64,000 bases of DNA from JANMCE01 sp963791625 (GTDB taxonomy: Bacteria > Actinomycetota > Acidimicrobiia > Acidimicrobiales > Ilumatobacteraceae), in the NCBI GenBank assembly GCA_963791625.1, contig CAWBTA010000006.1:868001-932000 (forward strand), read 5' to 3'. The notes under the pieces were generated by a model. It was not told where the DNA came from. It did not search any database and worked only from the letters and a program-made list of their open reading frames with translations. Both the position numbers and the translations under genes were made by a program. Positions 56,836-64,000 of the stretch are shown piece after piece. Each line of letters begins with the position of its first letter. Position 1 is the first letter of the stretch.

Positions 56836-58353
56836 TCAGCCGCCGGGTTCGGCCCGTTCGGCCAGCACGAAACTGCCGTTCTCGAGACGAATGACAAACT
56901 CGCCGCTCGCGATGATCTGGTTGAAGAGCGTTATCTCGTCGGGGCCCATGAGATCACGGTCGACGGCGAGCCAGCGAACCGCAGCCGTGTCACCGTGGCT
57001 TTCGGGAGAGATGCCGTAGTTTCTGTTGGTCCATGGATTCGGGAACGTGTAAACGATGTCTCGATGGGTGAGGTGCGGCACCATGAAGTAGTCGGCCGAC
57101 ACTGCGTCACGTGGTCCGATGAGGCGGAGCGATTGTTCGCGCACTTCGCGATCGACGGTGGGTCGTAGTGGCCAGTAGCCGGTGTCGTAACGCAGACCCA
57201 ACGGGCTGAGTCCCCACACAACCGTTGCCGTGAGTGCCGAGGCTCCGGCAACGCCGGTGGCCGCTCGGCCCCACGCCTTACGTCGCCGGTAGATGACGGC
57301 AAGGCCCTCCACCATGGCTATGCCCGTGGACGCCAGCGGTATGGCCGAGTAGTGGTAGCGAAGGTCGTGGGTGAAGTCGGCCAGCGTCAGCAAGTTGACG
57401 GCAGCCTGCGGAAGGCCGATAAGCAATGCGCCCGGAGCAGCCAATGGTGTGAAACCGGTGGGCGCGATCAGGTCGCGCACGTACGAGCCCGCATTGTTGT
57501 CGGCGAGCCGACGCACGATGCGGTCAGGGTGCAAGATGCCCGTCTTGGCGATCTGAGCGGAGGTCTCACCAAGGTCCCCGTACAGCCCGCCGTACACGGT
57601 CTTTCCACCAGCTTCGTGCGGCACCAGAATCGCGCCGAAGATCACGAACCAGGCAAGACCACCGGCGACAAGATAGGCACCGATGCGAAGGCGGTTGCGG
57701 ACCAGGTAGTACAAACCGAGACCTACGACGGCGAGCGCGAGATCCTCCTTCCAGCACATGGTCAAGATGAGCAGTCCGGCGAAGGCTCGCCAGTTTTTTC
57801 GCTCGCCTTCCAGGTAGGCCCACAGTAGGAACGGTAGTGCGATGACTTCAGGATGAAACGTCTCCCAGGCGAAGGCTTGCAGCGGCGGTTGCAGTAACCA
57901 GACGATGGCTGGCACCACGGCAAGCCACTCGTTGCGGAGTCGCATCCGAGCCAGGTGAAACAGTGGATAGGCGCCGGCCGCGAGGGCGATCACCTGCAAC
58001 ACGTTCCACACATTGGCCCCTGCGCCGAGCCACGCGAATGGGATCAGGATGATGTAGCCGAAGGTGGCGTGATGCCCGAACACCGGCAGCCCGCGCACCG
58101 TGCAGAACGACTTGAGTCGGCTCAACAGCCAGATCGACTGATCATGGATGCCGAGGTCGAAATCGATGGTGCGGAACTGGTTATGGCGGAGCACGACCAG
58201 GCGGCCGAAAACTATGACGAAAACGGCCATTGCGGCCATGACGAGCAGTTCCGACCGGCGATCGAAAACGTCGACGCTCGGAGAAGCCACCTTGGCTGCA
58301 CCAGCGTTACCTGTGACCTCATCCAGCGAGGTGTCGGCGGCGCCGTCACTCAC
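56836..58353 (-). CDS. DUF2079 membrane protein
   Basis: A 505-residue polytopic membrane protein of the DUF2079 family, related in layout to GT-C glycosyltransferases. Marks include RTIDFDLGIHDQSIWLLSR after the first helix and FHPEVIALPFLLWAYL. The C-terminal domain is soluble (PHLTHRDIVYTFPNPW). GTG 58353 overlaps the stop of the TetR gene, so the two form an operon. Confidence 0.85.
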   Translation of the reverse strand: MSDGAADTSLDEVTGNAGAAKVASPSVDVFDRRSELLVMAAMAVFVIVFGRLVVLRHNQFRTIDFDLGIHDQSIWLLSRLKSFCTVRGLPVFGHHATFGYIILIPFAWLGAGANVWNVLQVIALAAGAYPLFHLARMRLRNEWLAVVPAIVWLLQPPLQAFAWETFHPEVIALPFLLWAYLEGERKNWRAFAGLLILTMCWKEDLALAVVGLGLYYLVRNRLRIGAYLVAGGLAWFVIFGAILVPHEAGGKTVYGGLYGDLGETSAQIAKTGILHPDRIVRRLADNNAGSYVRDLIAPTGFTPLAAPGALLIGLPQAAVNLLTLADFTHDLRYHYSAIPLASTGIAMVEGLAVIYRRRKAWGRAATGVAGASALTATVVWGLSPLGLRYDTGYWPLRPTVDREVREQSLRLIGPRDAVSADYFMVPHLTHRDIVYTFPNPWTNRNYGISPESHGDTAAVRWLAVDRDLMGPDEITLFNQIIASGEFVIRLENGSFVLAERAEPGG

Positions 58354-58961
58354 GTAGCGACCTCGAAGGATGCCACTGGTATCGATAGCTCGGCGCTGGC
58401 CGCAATACGCACGAATCGCAGCACCTCATCGTTTGAAATCACACCCTCGTGCACGGTGACCTGCACCGCCAGGCCGTCGAGGAGCGCCGCAAGTCGCCAC
58501 GCGGTGCCGTGTACATCGGGGCAGGTGAACTCTTGGTTCTTGATGCCGTTCTGGATGATGTCCTGCAGCAGCTCTTTCCACCGCAGATCGAGATCCTGGC
58601 TGAGCTTCTTCAGCGCCGGGGTGCGCAATGCCTCACCCCAGCCGTCAATCCAAACCATCCAGCCCGGCTCGGCACTCTCGGGAGAGTACAGACGGAAGAT
58701 GACGTCCAGTTTGGCGATGGCCGAATCGACCTCGGCCACTTCGGCTGCGAGCCGATCGAGATCGGCGTTGGCGGCGCGCTCGAAGGTGTCAGCGAAGAGC
58801 TGGTCCTTCGATTCGAAGTGATAGTGGATGAGTCCGGTGGAGATACCGAGGCGACGGGCAACGTCGGCAACGCGCGTGCCGGCGAACCCTCGTTCCACCA
58901 CAACCTGTGCGGTGGCGTCGAGGATTTCTCCCCGTCGTTCTTCTACAGTCGGACGCTTCAC
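58350..58961 (-). CDS. TetR-family transcriptional regulator
   Basis: A 203-residue regulator. Helix-turn-helix FAGTRVADVARRLGISTGLIHYHFESK lies near the N-terminus; the C-terminal half resembles BetI-type domains (WMVWIDGWGEALR). It starts six bases after a minus-strand TACCGT and is coupled to the DUF2079 gene, which it may control. Confidence 0.88.
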   Translation of the reverse strand: MKRPTVEERRGEILDATAQVVVERGFAGTRVADVARRLGISTGLIHYHFESKDQLFADTFERAANADLDRLAAEVAEVDSAIAKLDVIFRLYSPESAEPGWMVWIDGWGEALRTPALKKLSQDLDLRWKELLQDIIQNGIKNQEFTCPDVHGTAWRLAALLDGLAVQVTVHEGVISNDEVLRFVRIAASAELSIPVASFEVAT

Positions 58962-58967
58962 GGTGTA

Positions 58968-58973
58968 ACGGTA
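58968..58973 (-). promoter_or_regulatory. leaderless-type -10 element of the TetR gene
   Basis: TACCGT on the minus strand, six bases before GTG 58961. Confidence 0.45.
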
Positions 58974-59023
58974 GTCAACGCTCGGGTCCGAAACGCGTAT
59001 CGGGGGAATGTGGGGACATTCTG

Positions 59024-59045
59024 TAGGATGCGGCGACTATGGAGG
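59024..59045 (+). promoter_or_regulatory. folD promoter and ribosome site
   Basis: TAGGAT (59024-59029) as -10, followed by GGAGG (59041-59045) seven bases before ATG 59053. Unlike most neighbours this gene has a leader with a Shine-Dalgarno site. Confidence 0.55.
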
Positions 59046-59052
59046 CAACCCG

Positions 59053-59904
59053 ATGAGCGCAACAATCATGGACGGATCCGCCCTTTCCTCGCAGCTGCGA
59101 GAGAAACTGGCCGCGGAATTGGTGCGCCTTGGCAGCCCGCCCGTATGTCTCGCCACCGTGCTGGTCGGTGACGACGGCCCAAGCAAGTACTACATCGCTT
59201 CAAAGAACAAAGCCGCCGGCCAGATCGGATTCAAGTCCCGCCACACCGACCTTCCGTCCACGGCCACCCAGGCTCAGGTCGAAGAGACCGTTGCCGCGCT
59301 CGCGGCTGACCCGAGCGTGCACGGCATCCTCGTGCAGATGCCGCTGCCGAAAGGCCTCGACCCTGAGCCGGTGCTGGCGCTCATTCCGGCTGACAAGGAT
59401 GTCGATGGTCTCACCCCGGTGAGTCTCGGCCGACTGGTTCGAAGCCTGCCGGGTCTGGTGCCATGCACACCACTTGGTGTCATGCGCCTGCTTGAGCACT
59501 ACAACGTGCCTACCGTCGGCAAGCGAGCTGTCGTGCTTGGCCGATCCACTCTTGTCGGCCTGCCGGCCGTGCTGCTGCTGGCCGCAAAGGGCATCGACGC
59601 AACGGTCACTGTCGCCCACTCCCGTACCGCCGACCTGGCCTCCGTCGTCCGGGAGGCTGACATCGTTGTCGCTGCAGTTGGCCAGGCCCGAATCATCACC
59701 GCCGACATGGTGAAGCCCGGAGCGGCCGTGATCGACGTGGGTATCAGTCGCTCAGAGGCTGGCATCGTGGGCGATGTCGACTTTGGTCCGGTCTCCGAGG
59801 TCGCCGGATGGGTCACACCCATGCCCGGTGGCACCGGCCCGCTGACCATTGCCTGCCTGTTCGAAAACACGCTTGCCGCCGCCCGTCTTCAGGGCGCCGT
59901 CTAA
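59053..59904 (+). CDS. folD: bifunctional methylenetetrahydrofolate dehydrogenase/cyclohydrolase
   Basis: A 283-residue enzyme interconverting 5,10-methylene-THF and 10-formyl-THF. The YxxxK catalytic pair is in SKYYIASKNKAAGQIG; VDGLTPVSLGRL, VLGRSTLVGLPAVLLL and the C-terminal TPMPGGTGPLT are present. GGTGPLT replaces the more common GGVGPMT. ATG 59053 is set by the GGAGG site. It complements metF and metH in one-carbon metabolism. Confidence 0.94.
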   Translation: MSATIMDGSALSSQLREKLAAELVRLGSPPVCLATVLVGDDGPSKYYIASKNKAAGQIGFKSRHTDLPSTATQAQVEETVAALAADPSVHGILVQMPLPKGLDPEPVLALIPADKDVDGLTPVSLGRLVRSLPGLVPCTPLGVMRLLEHYNVPTVGKRAVVLGRSTLVGLPAVLLLAAKGIDATVTVAHSRTADLASVVREADIVVAAVGQARIITADMVKPGAAVIDVGISRSEAGIVGDVDFGPVSEVAGWVTPMPGGTGPLTIACLFENTLAAARLQGAV

Positions 59905-59918
59905 GCTCTGCTGTTGCC

Positions 59919-59982
59919 TCGCTGGGTCGCTACGCTCCCTGGCGCTCGTTCTCGCCCCTTGATGGCTTCGCTGGGTCGCTAC
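59919..59982. repeat. 15-bp direct repeat between folD and ctaA
   Basis: TCGCTGGGTCGCTAC occurs at 59919-59933 and 59968-59982, each followed by a CGCTCC sequence. The spacer is CT-rich. It could be a degraded repeat element. Confidence 0.5.
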
Positions 59983-60058
59983 CGCTCCTTTTCGCTCAGC
60001 GTGCTCGGCAATTCGGCGAGCGGTGGCCTTCGACTCCAAGAGTGCCAGCTGGGTTTTG

Positions 60059-60064
60059 TAGGCT
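60059..60064 (+). promoter_or_regulatory. leaderless-type -10 element of ctaA
   Basis: TAGGCT ends six bases before GTG 60071. Confidence 0.5.
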
Positions 60065-60070
60065 GATCGG

Positions 60071-61021
60071 GTGGCTGTTCGCCGAATTTCTCCGCAGGTG
60101 TATCGACGTTGGACGTTGGCGGCGCTGGTCTTCCTATCCATCATCATCCTTACCGGTGCGGCGGTGAGACTGACCGGATCGGGGCTCGGCTGCAGCCGTT
60201 GGCCGCAGTGCGAGAGGGGCACGCTCGTCGGCGCGGCCAACAGCCATCAGGCGATCGAGCAGATCAACCGACTTTTTACCGGGTTGATGGCCGTCGCCAT
60301 CATGGGCGCGCTGGCGGGTTCGCTGCTCCGTAACCCGCGCCGAAGAGATTTGACCCGCTTATCGCTGTCGTTGGTCGTCGGGTTCCTGCTGCAGGGCGTC
60401 GTGGGCGGGATTCTGGTGCTCAGCCATCTGCACCCGATTGCGTTGATGGCTCACTTCCTGTTGTCGGCTGTTGTGCTCGTGGCGTCGCTCGTGCTGCACC
60501 AACGTGCCGGGGAGGAAACGGCACGCTCCTATCGCCCCACCGTTCCCGAATCGGTTCGCCGCATCGTTCGAGCATGCGCTGTGCTCGGAATCATTGTCGT
60601 CGTGAGCGGCACGGTCGTGACCGGCACTGGTCCCCACAGTGGTTCGATTACCGACAAGCTCGGCAAAGTGAAACCGGTGAAGCGGTTCGGCTTCCACCTC
60701 GATTCGGTCGCTCGGGTGCACAGCATCCTGGTCATGGCGCTGATCGGGCTGTTGCTGTTCCTCTACTGGAAGATCCGCGGCACACCGGTGTGGGCGGTGC
60801 TCGAAGACCGGCTCACAGCAGTTCTCTTCGCGCTGTTCGTCCAGGGTGGCATTGGGTACGCCCAGTACTTCGCCAAGCTGCCGGTTGGCCTGGTGGCAGC
60901 ACACGTCGCGGGCGCTACCATCGTGGTCATCACGCTCACGCGGTTGGTGTTGAAGACTCGTGAAGCTGTCGACGTCGAGGCGGCTATTCCACCGAGTGCT
61001 TCGCTAGTTCCTCAACGATAA
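60071..61021 (+). CDS. ctaA: heme A synthase
   Basis: A 316-residue membrane enzyme converting heme O to heme A for cytochrome c oxidase. About eight helices are predicted. TGSGLGCSRWPQCERG after the first helix carries the cysteine pair of the family; heme-ligand histidines are in INRLFTGL-adjacent NSHQAIEQ, HPIALMAHFL, VARVHSILV and LVAAHVAGA. The end overlaps the convergent PH-domain gene by 38 bases. Confidence 0.92.
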   Translation: MAVRRISPQVYRRWTLAALVFLSIIILTGAAVRLTGSGLGCSRWPQCERGTLVGAANSHQAIEQINRLFTGLMAVAIMGALAGSLLRNPRRRDLTRLSLSLVVGFLLQGVVGGILVLSHLHPIALMAHFLLSAVVLVASLVLHQRAGEETARSYRPTVPESVRRIVRACAVLGIIVVVSGTVVTGTGPHSGSITDKLGKVKPVKRFGFHLDSVARVHSILVMALIGLLLFLYWKIRGTPVWAVLEDRLTAVLFALFVQGGIGYAQYFAKLPVGLVAAHVAGATIVVITLTRLVLKTREAVDVEAAIPPSASLVPQR

Positions 61022-61634
61022 TCTTGTTGACCTTGAAACGGCCGGGAATGTCGCGCAGCTCGGCGAGCGAGGCCTTTTCACTGGCTGAGTCGACGCGCAG
61101 AGTGGCATAGCCGAACAGGCGACCAAGAAACGGCTGTTTCCATCCGAAGTCCACCACGCGGAGCCAGTCGATGGATGCCTGGTCGCGGTTGAAGATGCCC
61201 GACAGTCTCATCACCCGCTGGTTGGTGAAGACGTACAGCGTGTAGAGATCTTCCAGCCGTCGGTAGGCGAGGTACAGCACGTGACCGTCGAAGATGAGAA
61301 ACGCGACGATCGCGGTGGTCGAAGCGAAACCCCGCACGAAGATGGCGAAGAACCAGATCACCATCACCACGAAGGTTTGTAAAGTGAGGCGCGTTTCCTT
61401 GACGAGATACGCGGCGATGGCCGGTCGGCTCCAAAGGATCACCTTCTCGCCTTCGCCCAGGTTCTCGCGCACCACGCGGGAGGGGGAGGCCAGCAATTCC
61501 TTGGCGAACCCTATGGGTCCCTGCTCCTCGTCTCGCAACAGGATGTTGACCAACAGCACCAGCAGCGCGCCCAAGAAGATCACCGCGACGGCAATCCAGT
61601 AGAACCCAAGATCTGGCAGCGTGGCGCCAAACAC
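60984..61634 (-). CDS. bacterial PH-domain (YdbS-like) membrane protein
   Basis: A 216-residue protein with one N-terminal helix, a cytosolic stretch, a helical pair (TFVVMVIWFFAIFVRG, TAIVAFLIFDG) and a C-terminal bacterial PH-like domain (YTLYVFTNQRVMRLSGIFNRDQASIDWLRVVDF). Function unknown; the PH-like fold suggests protein or membrane binding. Confidence 0.8.
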   Translation of the reverse strand: MFGATLPDLGFYWIAVAVIFLGALLVLLVNILLRDEEQGPIGFAKELLASPSRVVRENLGEGEKVILWSRPAIAAYLVKETRLTLQTFVVMVIWFFAIFVRGFASTTAIVAFLIFDGHVLYLAYRRLEDLYTLYVFTNQRVMRLSGIFNRDQASIDWLRVVDFGWKQPFLGRLFGYATLRVDSASEKASLAELRDIPGRFKVNKIIVEELAKHSVE

Positions 61635-61639
61635 AGTGA

Positions 61640-61828
61640 CTACTTCCCGATACCCTCAATGAACTGAGCGAGCTTGGTGTAGAGCGATCGAAGGAAGTGC
61701 CCGACGGAGCTTAGAAACTCCGCCGCATACGCTGCGCTGGTGGCGGGGTCTTTCCAGACCGACACCACAACAAACGCGATCAGAAGGTAGAGAGCGATCT
61801 GCTTCGGTTTTACTTTGGCTGTGGACAA
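61640..61828 (-). CDS. small single-helix membrane protein
   Basis: A 62-residue protein with a short basic start (KVKPKQ), one hydrophobic helix (IALYLLIAFVVVSVW) and an amphipathic C-terminus. A TTG start at 61828 is proposed because GGAGG precedes it at proper spacing; upstream GTG starts would extend it with a non-membrane leader. It ends five bases before the PH-domain gene and is probably in its operon. Confidence 0.55.
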   Translation of the reverse strand: MSTAKVKPKQIALYLLIAFVVVSVWKDPATSAAYAAEFLSSVGHFLRSLYTKLAQFIEGIGK

Positions 61829-61929
61829 ATCGGGGGACCTCCGACGAGTGTGACCGCATACGCGTGTCACAAGGGTGGCCTCCGCCTGGAACACACCCTA
61901 GCGTTGCGCCTTCTGAACTACAACGATAC

Positions 61930-62181
61930 CTAGTGCCCGCCGGCCTTGAGCCAGTCCTCTCGGGCTTCACGGTGGCCCTTGGCTCCGGAGCCGACCATGC
62001 CGCCGGTTCGCACGTCTTCCACCACTTCCTCCAGGTGTTTGAGCAAGCCGTAGACATCATCGGTGGGTCCGGCGGCGACCACGCGGTCGACTGCTTCGTG
62101 GATGCGGCCGAGACCCTTGTTGCGGAACTGTGCGAACTCCTCGTCCATTTCCTTGCGGGCGTCTTCGAGCGGTGAGGTCAT
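61930..62181 (-). CDS. small charged helical hypothetical protein
   Basis: An 83-residue soluble protein (starts MTSPLEDARKEMDEEFAQFRNK), rich in Glu, Arg and Lys. ATG 62181 follows a minus-strand TAACGT by seven bases; the open frame upstream runs into xylB. No family was recognised. Confidence 0.6.
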   Translation of the reverse strand: MTSPLEDARKEMDEEFAQFRNKGLGRIHEAVDRVVAAGPTDDVYGLLKHLEEVVEDVRTGGMVGSGAKGHREAREDWLKAGGH

Positions 62182-62188
62182 GGTCGCC

Positions 62189-62208
62189 ACGTTACCTTCA
62201 CCTACGAT
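62189..62208. promoter_or_regulatory. divergent leaderless-type -10 elements
   Basis: TAACGT on the minus strand (62189-62194) serves the small gene starting at 62181; TACGAT on the plus strand (62203-62208) ends six bases before xylB ATG 62215. Confidence 0.5.
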
Positions 62209-62214
62209 CCCGGT

Positions 62215-63637
62215 ATGCCTCTTGTCGCTGGAGTCGATTCGTCCACGGGGTCCACCAAGGTGGAGATACGACAGACCGATACCGGCGTGCTCGTCGCATC
62301 GGGGTCCGCGCCGCATCCCACCACCACGCCGCCCCGTTCCGAGCAGGACCCCGCCTCCTGGTGGGCGGCTTTTGAGGCCGCATGGGCGCAAGCCGGGTCG
62401 CCCGAAGTAGCCGCCATCAGCGTGGCCGGACAGCAGCACGGCATGGTCGTGCTGGACGGTGAGGGCGAAGTGTTGCGCCCCGCCAAGCTGTGGAACGACA
62501 CCGAATCCGCCGGCGACGCCGACTCGCTCGTGGCAGCCATGCCGGGGGGTGCGTCAGGTTGGGCGGCGGCGTGTGGCAGCGTGCCGGTTGCGGCGTTTAC
62601 GGTCACGAAGTTGGCGTGGTTGTGCCGAAACGAACCCGACGTGTGGCGCCGGGTCGCCCAGGTGTTGCTGCCCCACGACTGGCTCACCCACCGTCTGACC
62701 GGCCGATTCACCACCGACCGGGGCGACGCCTCGGGTACCGGCTACTGGTCGGCCGCCGAGGCGTCGTACCGCGCTGATCTGCTCGCGCTGGTAGACGGTT
62801 CGAAGGACTGGGGCGATGTGCTGCCAACCGTGCTCGGCCCGCTCGAGGTAGCCGGAACCTGGCACGGCGCGCAGGTGGCGTCCGGCACGGGGGACAACAT
62901 GGCCGCTGCGCTCGGTGCGGGTTTGCGTCCTGGTGACGTCGCCCTTTCACTCGGCACGTCCGGCACGGTGTACTCCGTGTCGGAAACGCCGACTGCTGAC
63001 CCCAGCGGTGCAGTCGCCGGGTTCGCCGACGCTACCGGGCGCTTCCTCCCGCTGGTGTGCACGTTGAACGCCACCAAGGTCACCGAGGCCGTGCGTCGCT
63101 TGCTTGGCGTCGACCTCGACCGCGTTCAACGAACTCGCTCTGGCATCAGAGGCCGGGTCCGGCGGACTTACGCTGCTGCCGTACCTCGACGGTGAGCGCA
63201 CGCCGAATCGCCCGAACGCCACCGGCGTACTCGCCGGTCTTCGATCCGATGTCACCCGCGAGCAGTTGGCTCGGGCATCTGTCGAGGGTGTGATCTGTGG
63301 GCTGCTCGACGGACTCGACGCCCTTGGCCGCTTCGCACCGGTCGCCGCCGGTCGTTTGGTGCTCGTGGGTGGGGGAGCGCGGTCGGCGGCCTTCCGCCAT
63401 GTGCTGGCCGATCTCACCGGTCGCGCCGTGCACGTACCGTCTGCGTCGGAACATGTTGCTGCTGGTGCGTGCGTACAGGCTGCGGCCGTGCTCAACCAGG
63501 AGGACCCGACGGCCATCGCTACTCGCTGGAATCTCGGCGGTGGAGAAGAGGTCCAGCCGTCCTCGTCCGCCAGTCGCGAGATGGCGGCGGACATTCGTCG
63601 GCGTTATGACGCCCGCCGAGACGCCGAAGGCGCTTAG
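62215..63637 (+). CDS. xylB: xylulokinase, interrupted by a +1 frameshift
   Basis: FGGY-family kinase phosphorylating D-xylulose. The first frame has GVDSSTGSTKVEI, SVAGQQHGMVVLD, LRPAKLWNDTESA and the ATP site ALSLGTSGTVY; the second frame continues AFNELALASEAG, LTLLPYLDGERTPN and LVLVGGGARSAAFRHVLADL. Removing one C in GACCGCG near 63120 gives about 473 residues, the normal length. No xylose isomerase gene is nearby. Confidence 0.9.
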
Positions 63638-64000
63638 CTGCGGGGTGCAGCGGCCTTCGCGAGGCGCTCGTTGATGGCGGCGCCCAGGCCCCGGTTCGGT
63701 GGCCGGACAACGATGAGTGTGTCAAGGTCGCGTCGATCGGCGTCCCGCAACCAGCCGTAGAGGCCGTGGGCATAGGCGGCCAGGTCCGGACCCGGATCGA
63801 GGATGGCGCTGCGGCCGGGGAGGGCTACCCGCAGGGCTTCGGCCTCGTTCCACTCTCCCACCAGTCTCACCGCGCAGGTTGGCGCGTAGTGCGAAGCCAT
63901 CATGCCCGGCGCCCGTGACGGGCCGGTGGGGTCGCTCGGTACTTCATCGAGCACGACTTCGATCATCTCCATGGTTATGGCGCCGCGGCGCAGCACGGTG
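63634..64000 (-). CDS. Sua5-type threonylcarbamoyl-AMP synthase, C-terminal part
   Basis: The 3' end of a gene cut by the window edge. The visible residues begin TVLRRGAITMEMIE, the linker after the YrdC domain, and continue with the Sua5 domain (APGMMASHYAPTCAVRL). The missing 5' part should carry the YrdC catalytic domain that makes threonylcarbamoyl-AMP for tRNA t6A. The stop overlaps xylB by four bases. Confidence 0.8.
   Translation of the reverse strand, partial: TVLRRGAITMEMIEVVLDEVPSDPTGPSRAPGMMASHYAPTCAVRLVGEWNEAEALRVALPGRSAILDPGPDLAAYAHGLYGWLRDADRRDLDTLIVVRPPNRGLGAAINERLAKAAAPRS

Noticed and set aside
55828..57168. A 446-codon plus-strand frame over the UPF0104, small and DUF2079 genes
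   Set aside because: It crosses three genes on the other strand and has antisense-type composition.

Overview
The window is high-GC DNA (about 62 % by eye) with dense, short-spaced genes, many translationally coupled start/stop overlaps and frequent GTG starts. It reads as a chromosomal contig of an actinobacterium. Supporting markers are a thrS-HIT-pgsA-PIM acyltransferase block, a DUF3097 protein, glucosyl-3-phosphoglycerate synthase, a mycothiol-type maleylpyruvate-isomerase-domain protein and an LPXTG surface protein. A lineage such as Acidimicrobiia would fit, but that is inference. No rRNA, tRNA, CRISPR array, insertion sequence or phage gene was recognised.

Layout. (1) 1-5951: phospholipid and phosphatidylinositol-mannoside genes (plsC, thrS, HIT protein, pgsA, PIM acyltransferase). 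(2) 5955-25059: an accessory metabolic island. It has a cobalt nitrile hydratase operon with a His-rich activator, a NitB-like protein with a flavoprotein, an XRE-cupin regulator, and a six-gene coupled operon (ComA-like, unknown, two fumarase/ASL-superfamily lyases, DUF1116, DUF2877). It also has PurM-like, GNAT and radical SAM genes of the Nit1C type, and an arcC-fdrA-glycosyltransferase operon. (3) 25022-28047: a Nudix hydrolase and a sortase-anchored surface protein. (4) 28234-34869: gpsA and an ArsR-methyltransferase/metF/metH operon. (5) 34900-42666: crotonase, TetR, a three-subunit molybdenum hydroxylase, and an aminotransferase coupled to a P450. (6) 42677-48691: nadE, aldo-keto reductase, a LarA-like protein, gpgS and a folB-folK fusion. 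(7) 48974-54351: ECF sigma factor with a coupled partner, DUF4349 lipoprotein, DUF3097, ArfB-like protein and a GGDEF protein. (8) 54317-58961: membrane and envelope genes plus a TetR regulator. (9) 59053-64000: folD, ctaA, PH-domain protein, xylulokinase and the 3' part of a Sua5-type gene.

The most unusual part is the island at 6-25 kb. The three parts of the FdrA/DUF1116/DUF2877 carbamoyltransferase and a carbamate kinase are all present but split between two operons. They sit among lyases, a phosphosulfolactate-synthase-like enzyme and Nit1C-type genes, with a nitrile hydratase and no nitrilase. A shared sequence element (core ACTATCGT or ACTATAG) occurs in the four central promoter regions, which suggests one regulon, perhaps under the XRE-cupin protein encoded inside the island. 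My reading is an uncharacterised pathway that handles a nitrile- or carbamoyl-containing compound and ends in carbamoyl phosphate and ATP; the substrate cannot be read from the sequence.

Two window-wide properties matter to users. Many genes have a TANNNT hexamer ending 6-8 bases before the start codon, the layout of leaderless transcripts, and this was used to choose starts. Five conserved genes (thrS, arcC, the Nudix gene, the molybdenum hydroxylase large subunit, xylB) each carry a single-base frameshift at a short homopolymer or base doublet, which looks more like sequence error than gene decay.
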